Of a DNA stretch of 64,000 nt, positions 29,668-37,960 are shown in pieces. Each line of letters begins with the position of its first letter. Within the stretch, counting starts at the first letter, position 1. A model generated the notes under the pieces. The model was given only the letters and a program-made list of their open reading frames with translations, was not told the origin of the DNA and searched no databases. The stretch spans positions 1 through 64,000 of the forward strand of contig CAMAWN010000006.1 in NCBI GenBank assembly GCA_945861865.1, given 5' to 3'. A program made the position numbers and the translations under genes. The stretch comes from Candidatus Kuenenia stuttgartensis. GTDB taxonomy: Bacteria > Planctomycetota > Planctomycetia > Planctomycetales > Planctomycetaceae.

Positions 29668-31293
29668 TCAATGGCTCAACGCATACGTGATGATGTTCAT
29701 GACAACTCGAGTGGCATCGTCGGACGCGAGACCTTTCGCGTAGGCGTTGGACTCGTGATTCACGCCGCTCATCAGATCAAAGGGTGTGTAGATGACGGTA
29801 AGGCGACCGTCGAGAAACAGGCCGTAGAATTCCGGCGTTTCCAGAGTCGGATCGTCACGGAGTGCCGTGGGTGTGTATTCCACACGATCGACCGGATTCC
29901 AGCCGCTGGCAAACAGCGGATGCGTCGCGGGCAGTTTGATCAAGTCTCCTTCGGGGATGACTTTTTTCAGTTCGCGCCGGAAGCCGAGATCGAACGGCTT
30001 CAAGCCGGCCGCGGCGGTCGCGACGACCATCCCGCCACGTTGCAGATAATGCCTGAGCCCTTCGACCTCCTCACTGGTCAATTGGAAGTCGTAGTGACCG
30101 GTCATGAAGACGAGCGGGGAATCGGCGAGTTGCGGGTCATCCAGAGACACCGTGACCGGCGCATAATCGACTTCCAGACCAGTGTTGTCCCTCAGCCCCT
30201 GAAGCACGCTGTTTTGCAGCGCCGGGTTCACGTCCCAACTGCCGCTGTAGGCCACCATCCCGAACCGGAACACATCACCGGCGGCGGTTCGACCGTCATA
30301 AACCGGGAACTCCTGGGCGAGAAAGCGACCATACTCGGTGGCTCCCAAGACGTAGGCCACGATGTTCACTCCGAGACGCAGAGCCGATTCACCCACGAAA
30401 TGTTTTCCCTGAGGATGATAGGGCTCGCCGCTCCAGGCGGCTCCCATGCCGACGGGGACCAGGATCGCGGCCGCTCGCGTGCCGATATCCAGCGTGTAGA
30501 TCTCCGGAGGCTGCTGAAACTGCACGCCATTCACCAGGGTCATCAACTGTTGCACGCGGTATCGCGAGTTGAGCAACGGATGGTCCTGCGGCGCTCGCAT
30601 CAGCCGCTTCTGTGGAAAAACCTTCCGCATCTCGCGGGCCACGGCTTGTGAAAACTCATCCCGCCCGCGAGCCGCGTTGAACAGAATGGTGCCCCCTTCG
30701 CTCAGAAACTTCCGCAGGTTTTCGACTTCTTTCGGAGTGAACGTGAAGTCGTAATCGCCGGCCATGAAGAGCAACGGGATATCGACCGGATCAAATCCGG
30801 GGCTGGCGAGCGGCTTCGTGGCGTACTGATAGTTGTTGCCGTCGGCCAACCGCGCGTTGACCGTGGACATCAAGTAGTAGCCATCATTCGGAAAGCTCTT
30901 CCACTGCTCGAACTTTTGCACGGTGCCGTCGGTGTGAACGTACTCCAGCGTTTCGCCGTATTCGACTTTGTGCATCACCGTGAGATTCGTCGGTGGCGGA
31001 GGTGTGCGGGTCTGCGTTTTTCGCTGGCCGGGACCGGGATCGGGAATGACGCCGGTATCTTCGCCACTGGCCTCCATCTTCTGCGGTGCCTTCACCGGCG
31101 GCGGAGGCGGGGCCTCGGCCGGGGGAAAATTGACACGCCGCTGAGCAACGGCCGTGGACGACGAACCGAACAAGGCAACGAATAGGATCGTCCCACTCAC
31201 CCGAAGTGTGAGCGAGGGAGATCGCTTCACAAGACTTGATATCGGCGGCTTTGTGGGGCGCTCGCCCTCGCTCACGCTTCGGATAAGTGTCAT
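29668..31293 (-). CDS. Exported protein with two DUF4159 domains
   Basis: The 541-residue product has two copies of DUF4159: first VEYGETLEYVHTDG to FLSEGGTILFNAARG (about residues 108-300), then VFRFGMVAYSGSWDV to HYLQRGGMVVATAA (about 330-540). A proline-rich linker (PPAEAPPPPPVKAP) precedes them. The ATG at 31293 overlaps the upstream stop as ATGA. Between it and the hydrophobic core GTILFVALFGSSSTAVA lie 26 residues encoded by a family A palindrome. An alternative GTG start inside the palindrome ([13 protein letters not shown]) is possible. DUF4159 proteins accompany MoxR/BatA clusters; their activity is unknown. Confidence 0.88.
   Translation of the reverse strand: MTLIRSVSEGERPTKPPISSLVKRSPSLTLRVSGTILFVALFGSSSTAVAQRRVNFPPAEAPPPPPVKAPQKMEASGEDTGVIPDPGPGQRKTQTRTPPPPTNLTVMHKVEYGETLEYVHTDGTVQKFEQWKSFPNDGYYLMSTVNARLADGNNYQYATKPLASPGFDPVDIPLLFMAGDYDFTFTPKEVENLRKFLSEGGTILFNAARGRDEFSQAVAREMRKVFPQKRLMRAPQDHPLLNSRYRVQQLMTLVNGVQFQQPPEIYTLDIGTRAAAILVPVGMGAAWSGEPYHPQGKHFVGESALRLGVNIVAYVLGATEYGRFLAQEFPVYDGRTAAGDVFRFGMVAYSGSWDVNPALQNSVLQGLRDNTGLEVDYAPVTVSLDDPQLADSPLVFMTGHYDFQLTSEEVEGLRHYLQRGGMVVATAAAGLKPFDLGFRRELKKVIPEGDLIKLPATHPLFASGWNPVDRVEYTPTALRDDPTLETPEFYGLFLDGRLTVIYTPFDLMSGVNHESNAYAKGLASDDATRVVMNIITYALSH
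31201..31282. repeat. Family A palindrome (copy 2) inside a signal-peptide coding region
   Basis: Arms 31201-31218 and 31265-31282 differ at one of 18 positions; the outer sequence is CCGAAG-GTGAGCGAGGG. It lies downstream of the ATG at 31293 and is open in the gene's frame, encoding SVSEGERP at one end and SPSLTLR at the other. Related copy: 533-628. Confidence 0.88.
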
Positions 31294-32978
31294 GGCAGAC
31301 TGACCTCGATGGTCGGTTTCTTTTCATTCGGAATGGCACGATACCATCCGACCTCCGGCGCGACAGTCAGCGACTTCAAGACTTTCCGTTCCGTGCCTGC
31401 GGCTTGGACTGGCCCGACAATGTTGAGTTGATACGCCGGCGCTGGCTGAAGTTTGGCGTCCGCATCGTATTGCCAACTCCGGACAATGAGAGGTTCCAAC
31501 GATTGCGGTAACGGAGTGAATCCGTTTTTCAGCACAGGGGCGGGTGAGTTGCGAATGTTGGGATCTTGCGCTCCGGGGGGCAACGGAGTGGCCGGTTGAG
31601 CTGTCTTGATTTCAACAGCGATGCCTGGCGGAACTTGGCCGTTCACTTGGGCCACGACGAAGTTCAGCATCTGCACCGCTGGCAAACGCGGCTTTCCCGC
31701 GACGGTCGGAGTCGGAGCCCACCCCGGCGGGAAGGTGATGTCTTGAGGCGTTATCGGAGAATTGATCAACGTCAATGGGCCAGTCGCCATGTAGATCTTG
31801 TAGCCGTTCGGATTCGGCACCATGTCGCGAATCACAAGGTTCGTCATCTGGACCGTCGCGCCGCCGTGATAGTAGGCCGATTGCGATCCGGAGATCGTGA
31901 TATCTTCCAACGTCCCCGCAGCGCTGGTCAGCGTCATGCCGTGTGTGCAATCCTTGATGAGCAACTGCTTGACCATGAAGCCGCTGCCGTACCAATACAG
32001 GCCGGCCGCACATTTCTCGATCACGTTGTTGGTCATGATGCACTCAGGCTGGCCGTAGCAGGTGATGCCGCCAGGATAGTTGCCGCGGATTGTGTTTCCA
32101 CGGACTTCAATCAAAGGGCAGACGGAGATGTAGAGAGCCGCTTGTGGCACCGGAAACGGGTCGTCGCGCTCGAAGTGGTTGTCCGCCACGACGGCGGAAT
32201 CACACGAGGTCAGGTACAGACGGCTGGTCCCGCTGAATCGGTTCTTGATCACGTTGATCCGCTCACCGGGCTTGACTCCGGTGTTGTCGATGCCGGTCGG
32301 CTGAGCGTAGATGTTGATCAACTCGGCCCGCTGAATGTCGAAGGTCGATCCCGTGGCGGCTTCCAAGATGGCCGTCGGATCAGGCTGCGGCGTTCCGGCC
32401 GGGACTTCTTTTTTCGGAGGCCGTGAAGTGATCAAGGCATTCTTGCGTCCTTGAGTTAAGCCCAGTCGTCCCGACACGACGAGGCCGCCTCCTTTGGCGA
32501 TCTTGAGCGTCCGCTGTTCGGTGTCTGCGGCAACGAGCCGGAATTCGTGTTGGTCCTTCGCCGACTTGGAAGCATCCAGACGGATGTAGCCGTAGCTTTC
32601 CACGAGGCCGTTTGCGCAGAACACGATCGATCCGGCTCCGACTTTGAATTGCAACACGGATCGAGGATCGAGCGACAGTTGCCGGCAGGTGATCTGTCCA
32701 TCGTCATTACGGTTGAACGTCACTGTGTCATCGCGAGCGATCACGACATCGTCGTCCGCCGCAGGAACCTTGCCGCCGCGCCACGCCGCAGGGTCAGACC
32801 AATCCCCTCCGCCCGATGCGTTGGAATAAATCTCGTCGGCGAAGCTCATCGTGTTCGGAGAAAGAATACCCAAGCACACCGTGACCAGCGCGAAACGTAG
32901 GGTGGGTCGAGTCATCGAGACCCACCAGAACGTCTGGATGACTCGACCCACCCGACGGCGACAGCGACGACATTTCAT
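31290..32978 (-). CDS. Exported protein with G8-like domain and parallel beta-helix
   Basis: The 562-residue product has an N-terminal hydrophobic core (FALVTVCLGILSP, cleavage near SFA), a G8-like stretch (GDWSDPAAWRGGKVPAADDD, VVIARDDTVTF) and then many short beta-helix turns (VRGNTIRGNYPGGITCYGQ, LYWYGSGFMVKQLLIKDC, TLEDITISGSQSAYYHGGA). Such proteins are usually surface polysaccharide-binding or lyase-like. The start overlaps the upstream stop (ATGA at 32975-32978) and a palindrome separates MKCRRCRR from the hydrophobic core; an internal ATG at 32915, inside the palindrome arm, is an alternative. No catalytic residues can be assigned. Confidence 0.85.
   Translation of the reverse strand: MKCRRCRRRVGRVIQTFWWVSMTRPTLRFALVTVCLGILSPNTMSFADEIYSNASGGGDWSDPAAWRGGKVPAADDDVVIARDDTVTFNRNDDGQITCRQLSLDPRSVLQFKVGAGSIVFCANGLVESYGYIRLDASKSAKDQHEFRLVAADTEQRTLKIAKGGGLVVSGRLGLTQGRKNALITSRPPKKEVPAGTPQPDPTAILEAATGSTFDIQRAELINIYAQPTGIDNTGVKPGERINVIKNRFSGTSRLYLTSCDSAVVADNHFERDDPFPVPQAALYISVCPLIEVRGNTIRGNYPGGITCYGQPECIMTNNVIEKCAAGLYWYGSGFMVKQLLIKDCTHGMTLTSAAGTLEDITISGSQSAYYHGGATVQMTNLVIRDMVPNPNGYKIYMATGPLTLINSPITPQDITFPPGWAPTPTVAGKPRLPAVQMLNFVVAQVNGQVPPGIAVEIKTAQPATPLPPGAQDPNIRNSPAPVLKNGFTPLPQSLEPLIVRSWQYDADAKLQPAPAYQLNIVGPVQAAGTERKVLKSLTVAPEVGWYRAIPNEKKPTIEVSLP
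32900..32953. repeat. Palindrome inside a signal-peptide coding region
   Basis: Arms 32900-32916 and 32937-32953 are perfect 17-bp inverted copies (GGGTGGGTCGAGTCATC and its complement). One half also pairs GGTGGGTC with GACCCACC. It is open in frame between MKCRRCRR and FALVTVCLG of the beta-helix protein, encoding GRVIQTFWWVSMTRPT. Confidence 0.88.
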
Positions 32979-35680
32979 GGCCGTTCCCCCGGAGACGATC
33001 CGTCGATGAAGTTGCTCAGCCAGTGTAATTCTTCGTCAGAGACGGATCGCACTTGGAGTCCATCAATCTCACAGGCTCCATGAATCAACGCCCCGAACAG
33101 GACACGGCCGTCCAACGCTTGCGGCGGAGCATCGAGCATGAAGCCGATCTTTCGCCATGCGCCGTAGGTCCGCTCGTTGAAGTACGTCCCCACGCCCTTC
33201 ACCGGGACGTAGTCGCTCCCTTGGCCGTAGAAGTTCAGATACATGTGCGAATTGAATCCAGGGAAGGCCGTCAGCAAATCGTCGCGATACCAGACTTCGG
33301 CCCAGTAATGCCCGGTCGTGGTCAAGTTTGGCAGCGGGCGTTCGAGCGTCAGGTATCCGAGATAAACCGGATGAGCTTCCAGCAGTCCGACGTGTGGACC
33401 CGCCAGTCCCATGCCGCGCACGAATTTGAGGTTGGTCGGCTTGCCGAACCACTGTGATTCCTCCGGCTCGAAGCCAGAGACGACATCCGCGAACGGCGGC
33501 AGTTTCGCTGAGCCGCCGTCTGTCGTGGGGATAGCGCGTGCCAGCCGCTCTTCGAGCTGCTTCTTGCGATCGGCCAATTTTTCCTTCTCGAAGTATTTGG
33601 GAAACGCTTGCTCCAGTTGACTGAGCCTCTTCAGCGCTTCGGGAAGCTGACCCATGCGGACCAGACATTCCACCATGCCATGCAGTGTTCGGTCTCGATA
33701 GCCGGCCCACTGCCGCAGTTGCAGCAAGACTTCGTAGTTCCGCAGCGAGGCGTCATATTTTCCGGCAACGCGGTCCGCCTCGGCTCGCAGAAAGCGATAC
33801 AAGCCTTCGAGTTTTTGATCCGGGTAGTTCAACTCAATCTTGTCGAGCAACAGCCGAGTTTCGCGGATGTCGCCTGTCCGCAGTTTTTGCTCGGCGACGC
33901 GCAACAGTGCCCCGCGTGTCACGGCTTCGGATTGAGCGGTCGCCAGAAACGCTTCTCCACCCAAGGTGGCCGCCATGCGGTAGAGTTCGCCGGCGGCTTT
34001 GATCTTGCCAGCTTCGGCAAACAGATCGCCGCGGTGGATTGCCACGATCCGCATGTCGGGATGTTCGAGACGGCGATGCTTCTCCAAGAGCGCGTCGTAT
34101 CGTCGTGCCGCGTCATCGGTGTCTTTGAATTGCCGGTGAATGATGTCCGTGGCCGTCAATTGGATTCCCACTTGCAGTGTCGGCAACTTACCGAATTCTT
34201 GATTGGCCTGTTCGAGCACCTTCTCCATCTCGGCCTTACGACCGTTGTGTCCCAGCGCCGTGATCAAGGACTTGAACAGCTCGGCGCGAAGCTGCGGATC
34301 GAGCCCCGGTGCAGCCAAACGATGCTTCGCCAATTTCTCCAAGAGCGGCCAACGCTCCGGTGCTTCCGAGGACATGAGGAAGTCCAAGATTCGATCTTGC
34401 CGCTCGGCCGGGAATGTTTCGACGTTCGCAGTCGCCAATTCCCGAATGACGTAGCGAATGGAAAATGGACTGATCGAACCCGGTGCGGCCCAGACATGCA
34501 CACGGCGTTGAAACGACGGCAACGATCCACCGCCGGACAGCGTCACCACATAATCTCCGGGAGCAAAGTAAACGTGCCGCACGCTCCGGCCGACCGCTTC
34601 CGTGCCGTCTCCGAAATTCCAAGTCAGTTGGGATTCCTCCGGCAGGTCGCCCTGAGCTTCAAAGCGGACGAGATACAGCGTCGAGTCTCCGGCCGCGACG
34701 AGGGCATCATCAATGCCATAGCCGAACGACGCACCGGTGTTCGGCCCCGCCACTTCCAATGCGGCGACATGAGCATAATCGGGGTGCACGAACATGTCGC
34801 GCGGCACATAGGCCCACGTCTTCGCTCCCGGCGGAACCCACAACAACGAACATCCGCCGTAGGTGCCGGGGCTTTCCTTCAACACATGATACATCTCGAC
34901 GGTATGCACGCCGGTTTTGAGTTCCAGCTCCGCACCGATGGACTTCGTCGGAATCGAACCGGTCAGGCGTTGATTCGATCCGGGCCGGTCGCAGACTTTG
35001 AATCCGTCGATGAAAAGAAACGACGCATCCTCGGAGTTCACAAAGAAACGGTAGACCCCATCGGCTTTGATATTCAGGTGGCCGCGATACGTCACCGCGT
35101 AATCATGCGGATTGGCCGGGCGAACGGGATTGCTGTTCTGCACCATTTCCGTGACCAGCCCATTCGCCACGACGGGGTCGCTCTTGGTCAACCCCTCGCG
35201 GACCACCGTCCAACTGGAAATGTCGCCTCCTTTCCAATCGCGAGCTTCCAACACGATCCCTTCGGGAATCGGCTCGGCCGCTGCCGGCGGCGCGGCGGGA
35301 TTTCTGGCATGAACCCAGTACCAGACATCCGCCCCATGACGCGGAAACTGAATGAGCGTGTCTCCGTGAGGAGTGTGAGACAGCACGGCGACCGGCAGCG
35401 CCGTTCCATCGGCACAGACGACGGCAACATCCGAACCATCCGGCTTCAACCAGCCACCGGTCGGCAACCGAGCCATGATCGATTTCGATGTTGATTGAGC
35501 CGGACTCAAGCCCATCAGCCGCAGCGTGTATCGCAACTGATAACCGTCGAGCCATGCCGGCTGTTTCTCCGGCAGCGGTTCGATCACGTTCTTCTGCGGC
35601 TCGGCTGGAGGCGCGGTGGCCTGTCCAAAGACAGGTCCGATGGCTCCACACACAACAGCAGTGACGATCAGCATTCGCAT
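32975..35680 (-). CDS. Large exported protein with PA14-like and PKD domains and TPR-like region
   Basis: The 901-residue product starts MRMLIVTAVVCGAIGPVFG (signal peptide). A PA14-like module lies in about residues 200-320 (GVYRFFVNSEDASFLFIDG, LKTGVHTVEMYH), a PKD domain in about 370-430 (LTWNFGDGTEAVGRSVRHVY, GDYVVTLSGG), a helical TPR-like stretch in 430-720 (GDIRETRLLLDKIELNYPDQ), and a C-terminal beta-sandwich with FDVVSGFE-like and GVGTYFNERTYGAWRKIGF. The open frame continues upstream to 35833 through a palindrome. The role is probably carbohydrate or surface binding, by domain content only. Confidence 0.85.
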   Translation of the reverse strand: MRMLIVTAVVCGAIGPVFGQATAPPAEPQKNVIEPLPEKQPAWLDGYQLRYTLRLMGLSPAQSTSKSIMARLPTGGWLKPDGSDVAVVCADGTALPVAVLSHTPHGDTLIQFPRHGADVWYWVHARNPAAPPAAAEPIPEGIVLEARDWKGGDISSWTVVREGLTKSDPVVANGLVTEMVQNSNPVRPANPHDYAVTYRGHLNIKADGVYRFFVNSEDASFLFIDGFKVCDRPGSNQRLTGSIPTKSIGAELELKTGVHTVEMYHVLKESPGTYGGCSLLWVPPGAKTWAYVPRDMFVHPDYAHVAALEVAGPNTGASFGYGIDDALVAAGDSTLYLVRFEAQGDLPEESQLTWNFGDGTEAVGRSVRHVYFAPGDYVVTLSGGGSLPSFQRRVHVWAAPGSISPFSIRYVIRELATANVETFPAERQDRILDFLMSSEAPERWPLLEKLAKHRLAAPGLDPQLRAELFKSLITALGHNGRKAEMEKVLEQANQEFGKLPTLQVGIQLTATDIIHRQFKDTDDAARRYDALLEKHRRLEHPDMRIVAIHRGDLFAEAGKIKAAGELYRMAATLGGEAFLATAQSEAVTRGALLRVAEQKLRTGDIRETRLLLDKIELNYPDQKLEGLYRFLRAEADRVAGKYDASLRNYEVLLQLRQWAGYRDRTLHGMVECLVRMGQLPEALKRLSQLEQAFPKYFEKEKLADRKKQLEERLARAIPTTDGGSAKLPPFADVVSGFEPEESQWFGKPTNLKFVRGMGLAGPHVGLLEAHPVYLGYLTLERPLPNLTTTGHYWAEVWYRDDLLTAFPGFNSHMYLNFYGQGSDYVPVKGVGTYFNERTYGAWRKIGFMLDAPPQALDGRVLFGALIHGACEIDGLQVRSVSDEELHWLSNFIDGSSPGERP

Positions 35681-35701
35681 TGTGAAGAAATGATTTGTTC
35701 G

Positions 35702-35829
35702 CCACGGATGAAACACGGATGAAACACGGATTTGGGAATCCCTTCCAAGAGATGGCATTGGCCATCGCCACTTGGTTCTCGTTCGTGTCGTTTTGTTTGA
35801 TCCGTGTTTCATTCGTGTTGAATCCGTGG
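35702..35829. repeat. Long palindrome between two exported-protein genes
   Basis: Arms 35702-35734 and 35797-35829 match at about 28 of 33 positions (arm begins CCACGGAT) around a 62-bp centre. Each arm contains internally repeated GGATGAAACAC-like units. It fills nearly all of the spacer between the DNRLRE gene stop (35850) and the next start (35680) and is open in the downstream gene's frame. Confidence 0.85.
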
Positions 35830-35849
35830 CCATTCACTGCTTTGCAAAC

Positions 35850-36464
35850 TCATTGTGGCTCATACGTGATCCGTAATTTCCATTGCTTGGCTCCGTTCCA
35901 GAACGGCGAATGCGTGCGGAACCAGCCCATCGCTTCATCCGTCGTGATCTGCCAGCCGAAGTTGGGGACCGTTCCCGAATACCACAACTCAAGGTCTTCC
36001 GTGACGTTGAAGGTATGCTCGCCCGAACCTTGAATGGAAGCCGAGGCCGTTGCCTTGACCGCTCGGTCTTGCCCCAACCCCATCGCGCCGGGTGTGTGCC
36101 ATTCCAGACGATTGGGTCGCGTGATGCGATATTGGTGTGAGACGCCCGACCCCCAGCCCTGCAAGATCCGGCGGACCTGCACACGAACGCCGGTCGCGGG
36201 ATAGACTTGGGCATACGGCACGACCCATTCCGCTTTGGTGATGCGCTGGCCGGGAGGGATTTTCTCCAGCGGATAGCGGATCAGAAACGACGTCTTCGGA
36301 GTCAGGTCAATCTGGTGATTGCCATATTCTCCGTTGGCATTCACGACCGCCGCCCAACTCATGCGCGGCGCGTCCGACGAGATCGCCGCCATCAGTTCGC
36401 AATCGGCATCCGTCAACACGATCGTCTTCGCCGAGACGGTTGATGAGGCCAAGACCAGCAGCAT
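35850..36464 (-). CDS. Exported DNRLRE-type (CBM96-like) protein
   Basis: The 204-residue product begins MLLVLASSTVSA (short hydrophobic leader) and continues with a DNRLRE-like beta-sandwich: TIVLTDADCELMAAISS, a FLIRYPLEKIPPGQRITKAE strand, VRVQVRRILQGWGSGVS and DLELWYSG followed by NFGWQITTDEAMGWF. Such modules bind cell-surface glycans. The leader lacks the usual positive residues next to ATG 36464; in-frame TTG 36473 and GTG 36467 exist, and the frame stays open through the adjacent palindrome to 36611. The N-terminus may have been altered by that insertion. Confidence 0.75.
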   Translation of the reverse strand: MLLVLASSTVSAKTIVLTDADCELMAAISSDAPRMSWAAVVNANGEYGNHQIDLTPKTSFLIRYPLEKIPPGQRITKAEWVVPYAQVYPATGVRVQVRRILQGWGSGVSHQYRITRPNRLEWHTPGAMGLGQDRAVKATASASIQGSGEHTFNVTEDLELWYSGTVPNFGWQITTDEAMGWFRTHSPFWNGAKQWKLRITYEPQ

Positions 36465-36473
36465 CACAGCCAA

Positions 36474-36539
36474 GTAGCCACGCTCGCCAAGAGCGTAGAC
36501 AAATTCGCGAACACCCACGCTCTTGGCGAGCGTGGCGAC
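36474..36539. repeat. Gene-junction palindrome, family C (copy 4)
   Basis: Left arm 36474-36498 (GTAGCCACGCTCGCCAAGAG) and right arm 36514-36539 match closely and each folds as an 8-bp hairpin with a 5-nt loop. It occupies the spacer between the stop at 36551 and the start near 36464, and is open in frame with the downstream exported protein. Confidence 0.9.
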
Positions 36540-36550
36540 CCAAGGATGAT

Positions 36551-37960
36551 TCACGGCATCTTCTCCACAGGGACGTACAACTTTCCAAACTTCGGCGACC
36601 AAGCGAGGCACTCGACCGTCGGATTGTTGACCGTCATCTGCATGGCCGAGGGTTTGAACTTTCCTTCGGCATCCAAGTCGATCAAACAGACTCGGCCATT
36701 CGCTCCAATCGCCAACTGATTGGTTTTCTCCAGGACCAACGGAGTGCTGTAATACACGAAGTGGTCGTTGGTCATGGTCTGTGGGGCCAGAGTCAATTGC
36801 CCATCGGCGTGCTCCATCCGATTGATGCGTCCGTCATAAACGAGCGTCGCGATGTAGACTGACGGAACGGTCGGATGAACGGCGACACGGTAGCGATAGG
36901 CGACATACGGCTGAAGGTAGAAATAGCAATAGCGCCCCAATCGGTCGGACAGCACCCAACTGACTGGACCGGAGTGGCCTGCCAAAAAGATGGCATCGTC
37001 GTTGAAGGGAACATAGCAGTACGGGGCCGGCACACTGGCGAACGAGTACGTGGTCGCTTCCATGTACTTCCGCAAGACGAGCGGTTGTCCTGTCGCTTTC
37101 GATTGCTCGATGGCCGCGAGCTTCGCGATCCGAGCGGCATTGGCCGCAGCAGGATCAAGCGGAGGAAGTGGCACGATCGGTTTCACGTCTTCTGGCGGGG
37201 TATTCGGCGGAGCTACGGCTGGCAAGCCGTCGGGATCGAGCACGAACCAACCGATCGTCGTGACGAGCTTCTTCGTGCGGTCCAGCTGCTGCATGTTAGG
37301 AACGTACAACCTCGTCATCACAGGATTCAGCGCGAATCCGCCAGCCAGTGCTCCGCAACTGAAGTCCGCTCCGCGCGCCGTGGCGAAGATGAGCTTGGGT
37401 TGCGGCTCGTCGAGACCATAGATCAAGAGATGATCGAACTCGGCGGAGACCGCCGGATCGGTCGGCTTGTCATCGGGCAACGGTTCGACATCCTGCCAGA
37501 CATAAAGCAGCGGCAACCGAGGATGACAAAGCAGACCAAGCACATGGTTGGGCCGCGCACCAAACGTCGCCGGCTTCGGCAACGTGATCGTCACGGGATC
37601 GCCGGGGACGATCTGCCCTTGAGCATCCAAACGGAAAAGCGACACATGTGCCACAGATTTCGGACGATGCCCGACAGCAAGCGTGCCTGCAACATCGCTG
37701 ACCGCAACATGCCTCGCTGCCGGAGCGACCACGGTCGTCACAAACGGCAGCGGAGTTTCCGGCACAGTGAGCACACGAATCTCGCGCTGCGCGAAAGCTG
37801 GATGTGCCGCACTAATCACACAAAACAAGACCGCCGTGGCCCACTTGAAACTTGGCAGAACGATGTGGGCAGAACGATGAGATGAAAATGATTGAGTCAT
37901 CCGATTTGACGGCATCATTCTTGTTCCCATTGTTCTGCCCACATCGTTCTGCCAATTCAT
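36551..37960 (-). CDS. Exported protein of unknown function, beta-propeller-like
   Basis: The 469-residue product has a hydrophobic leader (FKWATAVLFCVISAAHPAFA) and a body of repeated short strands such as VAPAARHVAVSDVAGTLAVG, LLCHPRLPLLYVWQDVEPL, HPTVPSVYIATLVYDGRINR and CLAWSPKFGKLYVPVEKMP, which suggests a beta-propeller. No catalytic motif is recognised. The ATG at 37960 overlaps the upstream stop (ATGA). Between it and the leader lie about 35 residues encoded by a palindrome (QNDVGRTMG start), so the original start may have been MN directly before FKWATAVLF. Confidence 0.75.
   Translation of the reverse strand: MNWQNDVGRTMGTRMMPSNRMTQSFSSHRSAHIVLPSFKWATAVLFCVISAAHPAFAQREIRVLTVPETPLPFVTTVVAPAARHVAVSDVAGTLAVGHRPKSVAHVSLFRLDAQGQIVPGDPVTITLPKPATFGARPNHVLGLLCHPRLPLLYVWQDVEPLPDDKPTDPAVSAEFDHLLIYGLDEPQPKLIFATARGADFSCGALAGGFALNPVMTRLYVPNMQQLDRTKKLVTTIGWFVLDPDGLPAVAPPNTPPEDVKPIVPLPPLDPAAANAARIAKLAAIEQSKATGQPLVLRKYMEATTYSFASVPAPYCYVPFNDDAIFLAGHSGPVSWVLSDRLGRYCYFYLQPYVAYRYRVAVHPTVPSVYIATLVYDGRINRMEHADGQLTLAPQTMTNDHFVYYSTPLVLEKTNQLAIGANGRVCLIDLDAEGKFKPSAMQMTVNNPTVECLAWSPKFGKLYVPVEKMP
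37854..37953. repeat. Palindrome inside a signal-peptide coding region
   Basis: Arms 37854-37879 and 37928-37953 differ at one of 26 positions. Each arm holds two direct copies of GGCAGAACGATG-like sequence. It begins 7 bp inside the gene starting at 37960 and is open in its frame up to the signal-peptide core. Confidence 0.88.

Noticed and set aside
33608-35494. 628-codon plus-strand frame across the PA14/PKD gene
   Set aside because: Antisense to a gene with recognisable PKD and PA14-like domains; no motifs of its own.
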